Assembly: GCF_900106695.1 (NCBI RefSeq)
Contig: NZ_FNMZ01000004.1
Location: 62,001 to 126,000, forward strand
DNA from: Albimonas donghaensis
Lineage (GTDB): Bacteria; Pseudomonadota; Alphaproteobacteria; Rhodobacterales; Rhodobacteraceae
Length of the DNA: 64,000 nt
Direction of reading: 5' to 3'
Made by a program: the position numbers and the translations under genes. Below are positions 1 through 7,917 of the stretch, in pieces. Under the pieces are notes generated by a model that was given only the letters and a program-made list of their open reading frames with translations, was not told where the DNA came from and searched no databases. How positions within the stretch are numbered: position 1 is the stretch's first letter; every line of letters starts with the position of its first letter.

Positions 1-263
1 AGGGGCCAGGTGGCGGCGGTCACGCCCAGGCAAGCGGCGACCTTGGCGGTGAAGCGGCGGCGGATCTCGAAGGCGGGTTCGGAGGCCACGGCGTCGATCT
101 CGGCCGAAGCGGCGGTGGCCAGCGCCCAGCGCGCGGTGGTCCCTCGGGGGCCCAGCACGTCCTCGTAGCGCAGCATCGGGGCTGTCACCGCCAGCCCGAC
201 CAGAGCCAGCGCGGCGGCCCCCACGCCGATGCGCGCGCGGCGCATGGAGCGGTCTCTCGTCAT
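1..263 (-). CDS. Partial membrane-anchored protein of unknown function (N-terminus only)
   Basis: Only the first 87 codons are inside the window; the gene runs off the left edge. The reading frame starts with ATG at 263 behind a GGGAG ribosome binding site, and a second in-frame ATG lies six codons later at 245. After a short basic start (RDRSMRRARI) comes one hydrophobic stretch at about residues 11-28, which looks like a signal anchor or an uncleaved signal peptide, followed by a soluble region rich in Ala, Glu and Arg. I do not recognise the family. It lies downstream of the DUF2333 gene in the same direction, with about 100 bp and a hairpin between them, so cotranscription is possible but not shown. 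Confidence 0.6.
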   Translation of the reverse strand, partial: MTRDRSMRRARIGVGAAALALVGLAVTAPMLRYEDVLGPRGTTARWALATAASAEIDAVASEPAFEIRRRFTAKVAACLGVTAATWP

Positions 264-313
264 CGTCGCTCCCGGGATACGCAGGAACAGGTGCGGAATA
301 CGCGGATCGGGCC

Positions 314-340
314 CGCCCCGCCGCGACGTGCGGCGGGGCG
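314..340 (-). terminator. Hairpin downstream of the DUF2333 gene
   Basis: A perfect 11-bp stem (CGCCCCGCCGC with its complement) encloses a 5-nt loop, 22 bp past the stop codon of the minus-strand DUF2333 gene. No T-rich tract follows on the minus strand, so it may slow or protect the transcript end rather than terminate strongly. Confidence 0.4.
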
Positions 341-362
341 ACTCAGGCGGTCATCTTGGCGC

Positions 363-1592
363 TCAGCGGTTCAGGATGTCACGCAGCTCGACCATGTTGG
401 CGCGGGCGCGAAGCACTTTCTGCCCCATGACCGAGAGATGATCGGGCGAAATCGCGCCGTCCTCGCGCCCGTTGGAAACGACCATCGGGTTCAGCTCGGC
501 GCCTTCGGCCAGATGCGCCTCCATCCGGTCCCAGACCTGGCCGAGATCGGACTGCTCGATCGACTTGCCGAAATCCATCTTCACCGCCTGCATCAGCCCG
601 TGCAGGGCGAAGAGCTGGCCGCGGGCCTGGTGGAACAGGTTGTCGGCGCGGAAGTCGAACCAGCCGCGGTTGTTGCCGTCGGCGGGGATGAACTCCTTGC
701 GCTGCACGGACCATTGCGTGGCATTGGCCCGCTGGGCGAGCTGCGAGGCCATGGAGCCGAGATCGGCGGCCAGCCGGTCCACCAGCGTCCGCAGGTTGTC
801 GCGGCGCACGTCGAACAGCGCGTCGCAGGCGGCCAGACGCTCGTTGTAGCGGCGGTAGAGCGGGATGGCCCCGCGATAGGAGGTCGAGGCCGCCTCCATC
901 ACCGTCTGCAGCTGGGCGTCGAAGGGGTTGTTGAGCACCCAGGCGCGTTCATTGGTGCGCAGGCGCGACTGGGCGGCCTGCAGATCGGCGTCGGCGGTGG
1001 AGGTGCCGCGCACCCGGCCCAGCGTGTCGGCGAGGTCGAGCGAGACGCGGCGCACCATGCTCAGCATGCCGATCTGGAACGAGGCCTTGTTGTCGAACCA
1101 GGGCGTGTCCTCGAAGTCGACCAGGCCGAAGAAGCCGAGGTTGTACTGGGGCGCGCCGGGGATCCAGTCGTTCTGGTTCACCATCAGGTCGATGAGACCG
1201 ATCTGCATCTGCACGACGCGGGAGGGCGCGCAGGTCAGGGTCTCGGAGGAGCCGGCGGTGGTGCTCTCGTCGTTCACCTCCACCGGGGCGTCGGCGGCGG
1301 TCGTCGCCGGGGCCGGGCCGGCCACCTCGCCGCGGGACCCGGGCGGGGGCAGGATGGTCTGGGGATAGGCCAGGTCCATGCCGGGGTAAGTGGTGGTGCG
1401 CCAGGTCAGGATGCCGAGATAGCCGATGCAGAACAGGATCAGCAGCACCGGCAGGGCGCTGACGAGCCGACGCATCAGGCTGCGTTTCTTCGGGGCGAAC
1501 GGGTCGGTGGGATCGGGCTTCCTGCGGCCGATGCCGAAGAGCAGGCCGATCCGCTCGAGGAGTTCGACGAGGAAGTCGATGATGCGGGTCAT
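363..1592 (-). CDS. DUF2333 family inner-membrane protein
   Basis: A 409-residue protein matching what I know of the DUF2333 family, which is found in Rhodobacterales and pseudomonads and has no established function. The sequence shows a short N-terminal amphipathic segment, a basic stretch at residues 23-42 (RRKPDP...KKRSLMRR), one transmembrane helix at about 43-63, a Pro/Ala/Thr linker at about 82-118, and then a long helical domain. The topology suggests a single-pass protein with the large domain in the periplasm. The start is ATG at 1592, preceded by GGAGAGG at a spacing of about six bases. Family assignment rests on overall resemblance and length, with no catalytic motif to test it. 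Confidence 0.8.
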   Translation of the reverse strand: MTRIIDFLVELLERIGLLFGIGRRKPDPTDPFAPKKRSLMRRLVSALPVLLILFCIGYLGILTWRTTTYPGMDLAYPQTILPPPGSRGEVAGPAPATTAADAPVEVNDESTTAGSSETLTCAPSRVVQMQIGLIDLMVNQNDWIPGAPQYNLGFFGLVDFEDTPWFDNKASFQIGMLSMVRRVSLDLADTLGRVRGTSTADADLQAAQSRLRTNERAWVLNNPFDAQLQTVMEAASTSYRGAIPLYRRYNERLAACDALFDVRRDNLRTLVDRLAADLGSMASQLAQRANATQWSVQRKEFIPADGNNRGWFDFRADNLFHQARGQLFALHGLMQAVKMDFGKSIEQSDLGQVWDRMEAHLAEGAELNPMVVSNGREDGAISPDHLSVMGQKVLRARANMVELRDILNR

Positions 1593-1702
1593 GGGCCTCT
1601 CCGTTGCTGCGCCGGGATTTTAACTAGCGGCTTCGCGACGGGCTTCCAAGGCGCATGGGCGCGCAGGGGGGCGGAAGTCGGCGCGAGGATCGAGGAAAGC
1701 AG

Positions 1703-1750
1703 GCGCCGCGTCCGACCGGACGCGGGCGGAACCGGCGCGCCCGCGGCGCG
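1703..1750 (-). repeat. Dispersed hairpin element, class I, reverse copy
   Basis: Arms GCGCCGCG (1703-1710) and CGCGGCGC (1742-1749) span 47 bp. The flanking box CGCGCCGCGGGCG reads on the minus strand from 1750. The right box is GGTCGGACGCGGCGC, one variant of the consensus. Confidence 0.7.
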
Positions 1751-1968
1751 TTGCGATGCGGCGCCGGGCGGCGCGGGAGCAGGCGGAAACGGCGCGCCCG
1801 GATCCCGCATGGACGGCGTGGGCGGCGGGCGGGGCGGGGCGGGCGCCGGGCTCCGGAAGGCCGGGCCAGTCGCCCCATGGACACTGCTCCGCGCGACTTG
1901 TCCCGGCCGGCGAGGTTCCACCCGCCGCTCCCCGCCCGAGACGGCGCCGCCGGGCGCCCCCGCATCAA

Positions 1969-2017
1969 CGCGCCGCGGGCGCCCGGCCGCGGCCAGGCGT
2001 CCGGGTCGTCGCGGCGC
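1969..2017 (+). repeat. Dispersed hairpin element, class I, forward copy
   Basis: Left box CGCGCCGCGGGCG at 1969-1981 and right box GGGTCGTCGCGGCGC at 2003-2017. The arms are GCGCCGCG (1970-1977) and CGCGGCGC (2010-2017), 48 bp end to end. Confidence 0.75.
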
Positions 2018-2036
2018 CCGCGCCGGCCTCTCGCCC

Positions 2037-2738
2037 TCAGGCCTCCGCCGTCGCGGCGTGGTCGAGGAAGAATCGCGCGATCCGCGTGCCCATCGCCGGA
2101 CTGTCGATCGGCTTCGACAACCCGTCCAGCGCCGCGCGCGCCACCGGCTCGGGATAGAGCGTCCCGATCCGTTCCTCGATCAGCCCGCGCGAAAACGCCG
2201 CGCTCATCTCCGGATGCGGCTGCCAAGAGATCGACGGCCCGTCCGTCCAGGCCAGCCCCGCCAGCGGACAGAACGCCGACTCGGCGATCACCCGGGTATG
2301 CGGCGGCTGCGCCACCACCTGGTCCTGGTGCGAGGCGATGATCGAGATGTCCTCGCCCGCCTCCAGGTCCCGATAGGTCTGCACGCCGATTCCCCAGCCC
2401 TTGCCGCTCTGCTCCACCTTGCCGCCCAGCGCCTGGGCCATCAGCTGATGCCCGAAGCAGATACCCACCAGCGGCAGGCGGGCGGCGTGGATCTCGCGCA
2501 CCAGGGCCTCGGCCCGGCGGATCCAGGGAATGTCCTCGTAGACCCCGAAGCGCGAGCCGGTGATGAGCCAGCCGTCGGCCTCTTCCGGTCCTTCCGGGAA
2601 ATCGTCCTTCAGCAGGGGCCAGGCGCGGAATTCCAGGCCATGCCCGGCGAGCAGCCGCTCGAACATCTGCGGATAGGTCCCATGGGCCTCCTGCAGATCG
2701 CGGGGCGGGAAGCCGGTTTCGAGGATGCCGATGCGCAT
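2037..2738 (-). CDS. Class I glutamine amidotransferase, putative gamma-glutamyl hydrolase of polyamine catabolism
   Basis: A 233-residue stand-alone class I glutamine amidotransferase domain resembling the GATase half of GMP synthetase. The catalytic triad is visible: nucleophile Cys94 in GICFGHQ, and His175 and Glu177 in QPHPE. It is divergent from a glutamine synthetase family gene and an FAD oxidase gene. In the Puu pathway an amidotransferase of this fold (PuuD) cleaves gamma-glutamyl-GABA, so hydrolysis of a gamma-glutamyl product is the likely job. That role is an inference from context, because free-standing GATases of this type also occur as general gamma-glutamyl hydrolases. The start is ATG at 2738 behind GAAAGGAG at a spacing of six bases. 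Confidence 0.85.
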   Translation of the reverse strand: MRIGILETGFPPRDLQEAHGTYPQMFERLLAGHGLEFRAWPLLKDDFPEGPEEADGWLITGSRFGVYEDIPWIRRAEALVREIHAARLPLVGICFGHQLMAQALGGKVEQSGKGWGIGVQTYRDLEAGEDISIIASHQDQVVAQPPHTRVIAESAFCPLAGLAWTDGPSISWQPHPEMSAAFSRGLIEERIGTLYPEPVARAALDGLSKPIDSPAMGTRIARFFLDHAATAEA

Positions 2739-3107
2739 GACGCTCCTTTCGAGAGGCGTTTGGGGAACGGGGGGAGAGGCGGGCGGAACCGCGGGGCCGC
2801 GACGTGAGCGCGCGCCGCTTTCTTTCGGCCGCGCGCCGTCGCAATATAGGGGCTCACGCCGCCTGCGTCAGCGCCCTCGCGCGCGGGGCCTCGCGTCGCG
2901 CGCCGCACGGCTCCCGCCTGCGCCCTCGCCTGCCCGGCCGACCCTTGCGAGGGCGGGTCGGGGCGGCGCGAGGGCGCAGGCGGGGGCCGCGCCGCGCGCC
3001 CGCCGCCTCCGCCCCCGCGGACCGTCCCCACGCCGGACGCGCCCCTTTTCTCAAGCCGCGCCGCATCCCGGACGCGGCTCACCGCCTGGAACCGGACCCG
3101 TCTCTGA
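2739..3107. promoter_or_regulatory. Divergent control region of the putative polyamine genes, with a 17-bp inverted repeat
   Basis: This 369-bp stretch separates the divergent amidotransferase and glutamine synthetase family genes and must hold both promoters. A perfect 17-bp inverted repeat (2913-2929 and 2968-2984) could form a large hairpin in the leader of the synthetase gene, with further short pairings inside its loop. The sequence GCAATATAGG near 2842 is the only A+T-rich patch. No clear -35/-10 pair could be fixed. Confidence 0.4.
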
Positions 3108-4499
3108 ATGAGCAAGCTCGCCCCCGAGATCAGCCTCGCCGTCTCCCCCGAACTCGACACGCCGGACCTTCAGTCCCTGCGCGACTGGATCCGCGCCCAC
3201 CGGGTCGAGGAGATCGAGTGCGTCACCCCCGACTTCGCCGGCATCGCGCGCGGCAAGGTCATGCCCGCCTCCAAGTTCCTGCGTGAGAGCGAGATCCGCC
3301 TGCCGGTCTCGATCTATTTCGCGGTGATCACCGGCGAATACGCCGACGTGGACCACCCCGAGCTCTATTCCGACGGCGACATCACGCTGGTCCCCGACCT
3401 GACCACCGCCCGCGCCGTGCCCTGGGCGGGCGAGGCGTCGCTGCAGATCATCCATGACGTGGTCGACCGCCACGGCGTGCCGATTCCCTTCGCCCCGCGC
3501 GAGGTGCTGCGCCGCGTGCTGCGCGCCTACGAGGCCAAGGGCTGGACCCCCGTCGTGGCGCCGGAGCTGGAATTCTACCTCACCAAGCCCAACACCGACC
3601 CCGACTATCCGCTGGAGCCGCCCGTGGGCCGCTCGGGCCGCCAGTCCACCGGTTCCCAGGCCTTCTCCCTGTCCGCGGTCGACGAATACGACGCGGTGAT
3701 CGAGCATATCTACGACTACGCCGAGGCGCAGGGGCTGGAGATCGACACCATCATCCAGGAGGCCGGGGCCGCGCAGCTCGAGGTCAACATGATGCATGGC
3801 GACGCGATGAAGCTCGCCGACCAGGTGTTCCTGTTCAAGCGGCTGATCCGCGAGGCGGCGCTGCGCTGCGGCTCCTACGCCACCTTCATGGCCAAGCCGA
3901 TGGCGCGGCAGCCGGGTTCGGCCATGCATATCCACCAGTCGGTGCTGGACCGGGACGGGAACAACATCTTCACCGCCCCCGACGGCGAGGCGAGCCCGCT
4001 GTTCGAGGCCTTCATCGGCGGCCAGCAGAAATACCTGCCCGCCTGCTCGGCGCTGACCGCGCCCTATGTGAACTCCTACCGGCGGCTGGTGAAATACATG
4101 TCGGCGCCGGTGAACCTGGAATGGGGCTACGACAACCGCTCCACCGGGCTGCGGGCGCCGCGCTCCGACCCGCGCGCCCGGCGGGTGGAGAACCGGCTGA
4201 CCGGGGCCGACGCCAATCCTTACCTCGCGCTGGCGGGCTCGCTCGCCGCCGGCCTGATCGGCATGGAGGAGGGGACCGCCCCCCGCCCGCCCGTCACCGG
4301 CGGCGCCTATGACAACGCCCGCGACATCCCCTATTCGCTGCTGGAGGCGGTGGACCTGCTGCAATCCTGCGAGCCGATGGCCGAGCTGCTGGGCCGCGAT
4401 TTCGTGAAGCTCTACGGCACGCTGAAGCAATTCGAATACGATCAGTTCATGACCGTCATCAGCCCGTGGGAGCGCGAGCACCTGCTGCTCAACGTCTGA
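3108..4499 (+). CDS. Glutamine synthetase family protein, putative gamma-glutamyl-polyamine synthetase (PuuA-like)
   Basis: A 463-residue protein with the glutamine synthetase fold: an N-terminal beta-grasp part (to about residue 110) and a catalytic part with PELEFYL, the EAGAAQLEVN segment, HIHQS and the GYDNRSTGLR region. The length and these motif variants fit the PuuA group, which ligates glutamate to putrescine or another amine with ATP, more than housekeeping GlnA; the C-terminal adenylylation-site motif of GlnA is not seen. The next gene (an FAD oxidase, 100 bp downstream) and the divergent amidotransferase fit a gamma-glutamylated polyamine route. The amine substrate cannot be read from sequence. 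The start is ATG at 3108 with only a weak ribosome binding site. Confidence 0.85.
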   Translation: MSKLAPEISLAVSPELDTPDLQSLRDWIRAHRVEEIECVTPDFAGIARGKVMPASKFLRESEIRLPVSIYFAVITGEYADVDHPELYSDGDITLVPDLTTARAVPWAGEASLQIIHDVVDRHGVPIPFAPREVLRRVLRAYEAKGWTPVVAPELEFYLTKPNTDPDYPLEPPVGRSGRQSTGSQAFSLSAVDEYDAVIEHIYDYAEAQGLEIDTIIQEAGAAQLEVNMMHGDAMKLADQVFLFKRLIREAALRCGSYATFMAKPMARQPGSAMHIHQSVLDRDGNNIFTAPDGEASPLFEAFIGGQQKYLPACSALTAPYVNSYRRLVKYMSAPVNLEWGYDNRSTGLRAPRSDPRARRVENRLTGADANPYLALAGSLAAGLIGMEEGTAPRPPVTGGAYDNARDIPYSLLEAVDLLQSCEPMAELLGRDFVKLYGTLKQFEYDQFMTVISPWEREHLLLNV

Positions 4500-4599
4500 G
4501 GCCCGCGGGCCGGCTGAACCGGCTTCGCGCGACGTTCGGGCCGCGCCCCCTGTCGGGGGGCGGCTTGCGCGTCGCGCCCCTGTCCCTATCGGAGCCCCG

Positions 4600-5892
4600 A
4601 TGATCACGACCCTTTACGCCAACGAGACGCAAGGGACCCATCCCCCGTCCTGGTACGTCGCCTCGGCGCCCGCCTTCCCCGACCAGCCGCAGCTCGACGG
4701 GACCGAGACCGTGGACGTCTGCATCATCGGCGCCGGCTTCACCGGGCTGTCCACCGCGCTGCACATGGCGGAGCGGGGGCTGTCGGTGGCGGTGCTGGAG
4801 GCGCATCGCGTGGGCTGGGGCGCCTCGGGGCGCAATGGCGGACAGATCGGCGTGGGCCAGCGGCAGGACCCGGAGGCGGTGGCGAAAATGGCCGATCCCG
4901 GGCTGGCGCGGGCGTCGTGGGAGATCGGGCGCGACGCGGCGGATCTTGTGCGGGACCTGGTCGACCGGCACGGCATCGACTGCGGGCTGAAAGCCGGGCT
5001 GCTCTACGTCAATCACCGCGCGCGCTACGACGCGGGGTCGAGAGCGCATGCGGCGTTCCTGCGCGACGAATACGGCGCCGATATCGAATATCTGCCGCCG
5101 GAGGAGGTCCGCGCGAGGCTCGGCGCGGCGGGCATGTCGGGAGGCCTGTCGATGCCGTCCGGCGGGCACCTGCATCCGCTCGCCTTCGCCCGCGGTCTGG
5201 CCCGGGCGGCGATGGCGGCGGGCGCGCGGATCTTCGAGCGGACCGAGGCCAGCTGGCTCGACGGGACCCGCGTGATCGCCGCCACCGGAGAGGTGCGGGC
5301 CGAGCGGGTGGTGGTCGCCTGCAACGGCTATCTCGGCGGGCTGCTGCCGGAGGTCGCGGCGAAGGTCATGCCGATCAACAATTTCATCATCGCCACCGAA
5401 CCGCTGGACGAGGGCCTCGCCCGATCCCTGATCCGGGACGACGCGGCGGTGGCCGACAGCCGCTTCGTGGTGAACTATTTCCGCCTGTCGGAGGATCGGC
5501 GGATGCTGTTCGGCGGCGGCGAGAGCTATGGCTGGACCTTCCCCAAGGACATCGCGGCGCTGGTCCGGCCGCGGATGCTGGCGCTGTTCCCGCAATTGGC
5601 GGAGGCGCGGATCGACCATGCCTGGGGCGGCACGCTGGCGATCACGCCGACCCGCCTGCCGGTCTGGGGAGAGATCCGGCCGGGCGTGTTCAACGCCTCG
5701 GGCTATTCGGGCTCGGGGGTGGCGCTGGCGACCATGGCCGGCGCGGTGCTGGCCGAGGCCGCGTCGGGGGACCGCAGGCGGCTCGACATCATGTCCGCCC
5801 TGCCCGTCCCGCGCTTTCCCGGCGGCGCGTCGCTGCGCCGACCGATCCTGACCGCGGCCATGCTGCTGGCCCGGCTGCGCGACGCGCTCTGA
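4600..5892 (+). CDS. FAD-dependent oxidoreductase, putative gamma-glutamylputrescine oxidase (PuuB-like)
   Basis: A 430-residue DAO-type flavoprotein. The FAD-binding Rossmann motif is plain at residues 43-60 (IGAGFTGLSTALHMAERG), followed by the family segment GWGASGRNGGQIGVGQ and a C-terminal YSGSGVALATMAG that completes the flavin site. PuuB and related enzymes oxidise gamma-glutamylated amines to aldehydes and release ammonia and hydrogen peroxide. The position directly behind the synthetase gene supports that reaction here. The start is ATG at 4600, five bases after GGAG. Two short hairpins (4509-4523 and about 4541-4563) lie in the spacer before it. The exact amine substrate is inferred only from the neighbours. 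Confidence 0.85.
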   Translation: MITTLYANETQGTHPPSWYVASAPAFPDQPQLDGTETVDVCIIGAGFTGLSTALHMAERGLSVAVLEAHRVGWGASGRNGGQIGVGQRQDPEAVAKMADPGLARASWEIGRDAADLVRDLVDRHGIDCGLKAGLLYVNHRARYDAGSRAHAAFLRDEYGADIEYLPPEEVRARLGAAGMSGGLSMPSGGHLHPLAFARGLARAAMAAGARIFERTEASWLDGTRVIAATGEVRAERVVVACNGYLGGLLPEVAAKVMPINNFIIATEPLDEGLARSLIRDDAAVADSRFVVNYFRLSEDRRMLFGGGESYGWTFPKDIAALVRPRMLALFPQLAEARIDHAWGGTLAITPTRLPVWGEIRPGVFNASGYSGSGVALATMAGAVLAEAASGDRRRLDIMSALPVPRFPGGASLRRPILTAAMLLARLRDAL

Positions 5893-5907
5893 TCCGCCGG
5901 GGCGGAT

Positions 5908-6053
5908 GCGCCGCGTCGAGGTCTCGCCCCCTGGGCCGGTTCCGCCCGCGGCGCGCTGGACCGGAGGCGCCGGATGGCGACCGTGCCGACGGCGCCCGGT
6001 TGCCCCGCGCCGCGGGCGGAACCGCGAAACCCACGGGCGGGTCGTCGCGGCGC
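5908..6053. repeat. 146-bp head-to-head pair of class I hairpin elements
   Basis: Reverse copy with arms at 5908-5915 and 5947-5954, forward copy with arms at 6007-6014 and 6046-6053, with 52 bp between the inner arms. The inner boxes form an exact 18-bp inverted repeat (5938-5955 against 6006-6023). The organisation and length equal the pair at 14117-14262, and the spacers are also similar. Confidence 0.75.
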
Positions 6054-6107
6054 TCCCGCGCTGGTCGTTCCTGAAACCGTCGAGGGGTGGCGTGCCGGCG
6101 TCGCCCG

Positions 6108-6141
6108 CCGAAAACGAAAACGGGACGCCGAAGCGCCCCGT
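6108..6141 (-). terminator. Terminator of metF
   Basis: On the minus strand the stem ACGGGGCGC and GCGTCCCGT (one wobble pair) closes a TTCG tetraloop and is followed by TTTTCGTTTTC. It lies about 45 bp past the metF stop codon. Confidence 0.75.
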
Positions 6142-6186
6142 TTCGATCCGTCTCCCCGTGTCGATCCGTCCCGAGACCCGAAAGGC

Positions 6187-7077
6187 TCAGGCGCCGCCGG
6201 CGGCGGCCGCGCCGAGCGGCTGGGGCTCCACGCCGATGGCGCGGCACACGTCATAGGGCAGATCGGGATTGTTGAGCGTGTAGAAGTGGATGTGCTCCAC
6301 CCCCTCGGCCAGCAGACCGTCGCACTGCTCGGCGCAGATGGCGCGGCTCAGGGTCTCGGTCATGCCCTGCTCGTCGGCATTGCCATAGGCGGTGACCAGC
6401 CAGTCCGGGATCGTCGCCCCGCAGCCCGCCGCGAACCGCCGCATCTTGCCGAAATTCTCGATCGGCAGGATGCCCGGATGGATCGGCGCGGTGATCCCCG
6501 CCTTCGCCGCCGCATCGCGGAAGCGCAGGAACAGATCGTTGTCGAAGAAGAACTGGGTCAGCGCGCTGTCCGCGCCCGCATCCAGCTTGCGCTTCAGGTT
6601 GTCGAGATCCTCCGCGAGATCCGCCGAGTCCGGATGCCGTTCCGGATAGGCCGCGACCGAGATCCGGTCATGCCCCGCCGCGCGCAGCCCCGTGACCAGC
6701 TCCGCCGCGTTGCGGAACCCGTCGGGATGCGGCTCGAACCGGTCGGCGCCCTTGGGCGGGTCGCCGCGCAGCGCCACCACCCGGCGGGCGCCCAGCTTGC
6801 GGTAGCCGTCGGCCTCCTCCAGCGTCTCCTCGCGCGTGGCGCCGACGCAGGTCAGGTGGCCGGCCACCTGCAGGCGGGCGCGCTCCAGGATCGCCTTGAT
6901 GGCGTTGCGGGTGCGGTCGCGGGTGGTGCCGCCCGCGCCGTAAGTCACCGACACGAAACTCGGCGCCAGCGGCGCCAGCCGCTCGACCGAGCGCCACAGC
7001 CGCATCGCCCCGTTGGGCGTGGCGGGGGGGAAGAACTCGAACGAGATGGACAGGCTGCGGCCGGACGGATCGGTCAC
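6187..7077 (-). CDS. metF: 5,10-methylenetetrahydrofolate reductase
   Basis: This FAD enzyme reduces methylene-tetrahydrofolate to 5-methyl-tetrahydrofolate, the methyl donor for methionine synthesis. The sequence shows the MetF signature near the start (SISFEFFPP), VSVTYGAGGTTRDRT, HLTCVGATREE, ALRGDPP, SAAYPERHPD-like text and QFFFDNDLFLRF, spread over a 296-residue TIM-barrel protein of normal length. I chose GTG at 7077 because GTGGAG lies nine bases upstream and the resulting length is typical; an in-frame ATG at 7176 would add 33 unlikely residues. The gene is divergent from the virulence-factor / MetF-like / mtgA genes, so both one-carbon blocks share one control region. Confidence 0.93.
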   Translation of the reverse strand: MTDPSGRSLSISFEFFPPATPNGAMRLWRSVERLAPLAPSFVSVTYGAGGTTRDRTRNAIKAILERARLQVAGHLTCVGATREETLEEADGYRKLGARRVVALRGDPPKGADRFEPHPDGFRNAAELVTGLRAAGHDRISVAAYPERHPDSADLAEDLDNLKRKLDAGADSALTQFFFDNDLFLRFRDAAAKAGITAPIHPGILPIENFGKMRRFAAGCGATIPDWLVTAYGNADEQGMTETLSRAICAEQCDGLLAEGVEHIHFYTLNNPDLPYDVCRAIGVEPQPLGAAAAGGA

Positions 7078-7540
7078 GAGGGCTACTCCACGAATGGGTT
7101 CTTTCGGCGCGGCCCCCGCTGCGCGGGACGCGAAAGCGCTTCCCGCCTTCATACGGTTTTGTTCGCGACGCTTCAACGTCGCTTTGCGGCGCCGCGGCGC
7201 CGGCGTCCGGGCGCGGCCCGCGAGCCGGGGTTTGACGCAGCGTATCCTGACTCACGCCGCTCAAGAACCTCTGAACGAAACCCGGACGCGCCGCGACGCT
7301 TTCGCGCGCCGTTCAGGCCCCGCCTCCCCCCGCCGCCCCCCGGAAACACCCCGCCCGCCGGAGCCGCGCGGAGGCGACGCCTGCCCGATCCGCGCGAATC
7401 CGCAGCGACGCCGCGAGCCGATGTCGCGTTTCTCGCGCATGCCGTCGCTCCCATCACGCGAACGCGCCCCGCGAGCGCGTATCCGGGATTGAAGGCGAGG
7501 CGGTATCGGACCGGACCTTCCCCGCCCGGAGGAGACGGAT
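7078..7540. other. Divergent control region between metF and the mtgA block
   Basis: The 463 bp hold no credible gene. The region must contain the metF promoter on the minus strand and the promoter of the three-gene block on the plus strand. It is somewhat richer in A+T around 7140-7175. I could not recognise a SAM, SAH or cobalamin riboswitch, nor a clear regulator palindrome. Confidence 0.5.
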
Positions 7541-7867
7541 TTGGCGCAGATCACGGTGGTTTGGTGGCGGGACATCCCCGCCCAGGTGATCGCGGGCAAG
7601 GGCCGTCGGGGCGGCGCCAAGCGCCAGCTCCCCGAGCGGTTCGAGCAGGCGATAGACCGCTGCGCGATGAAGGTGGGGGCGAAGGAGTCCGACGCCTACC
7701 TGGCCGAGTGGCGGCGCGGCGCGCCCTACCAGGTCGAAGCCGGGAGCGACGAGGCCGCGGCGGAGGCGGAGGCCGCGAGGCTCGACGCCGAATACGGGCC
7801 GGAGAAGATCAGGGCCCTGATCGCCAATGACGGCCGCGAGCCGGGCGACGGGGCGGAGACCCAGTAA
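7541..7867 (+). CDS. Virulence factor domain protein linked to one-carbon genes
   Basis: A 108-residue protein matching the small family labelled virulence factor (PF13769 as I remember it), with the typical start AQITVVWWRDIPAQVIAGKG and the conserved segment ERFEQAIDRCAMKVGAKESDAYL. The name is historical; no virulence role follows from it. The start is TTG at 7541, seven bases after a strong GGAGGAG. The C-terminal third is acidic and Ala/Glu-rich. It lies 50 bp ahead of a MetF-like gene and an mtgA-type gene, and from memory this trio recurs in related bacteria, which suggests a helper function in folate- or corrinoid-linked methyl transfer. The biochemical role is unknown. Confidence 0.8.
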   Translation: MAQITVVWWRDIPAQVIAGKGRRGGAKRQLPERFEQAIDRCAMKVGAKESDAYLAEWRRGAPYQVEAGSDEAAAEAEAARLDAEYGPEKIRALIANDGREPGDGAETQ

Positions 7868-7917
7868 CGGGGCGCAAGGGCGACGGTCGCCCGAGCCCCA
7901 GCCAAGGAGGGCCGGAC

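Larger units (their letters stand above)
1593..2036. other. Intergenic region with two inverted copies of a dispersed hairpin element
   Basis: No credible gene is seen on either strand; the open frames here lack a ribosome binding site and recognisable protein composition. The stretch lies between the start of the DUF2333 gene and the stop of the amidotransferase gene, both on the minus strand. It carries one reverse copy (1703-1750) and one forward copy (1969-2017) of the window-wide hairpin element, plus other very G+C-rich sequence. Confidence 0.6.

Noticed and set aside
291-2807. Plus-strand open frame of 838 codons at the left edge
   Set aside because: It runs antisense through the DUF2333 and amidotransferase genes and lacks protein-like composition.
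7078-7540. SAM, SAH or cobalamin riboswitch upstream of metF or the mtgA block
   Set aside because: I could not find the conserved core of any of these riboswitches by eye. A covariance search would be decisive.
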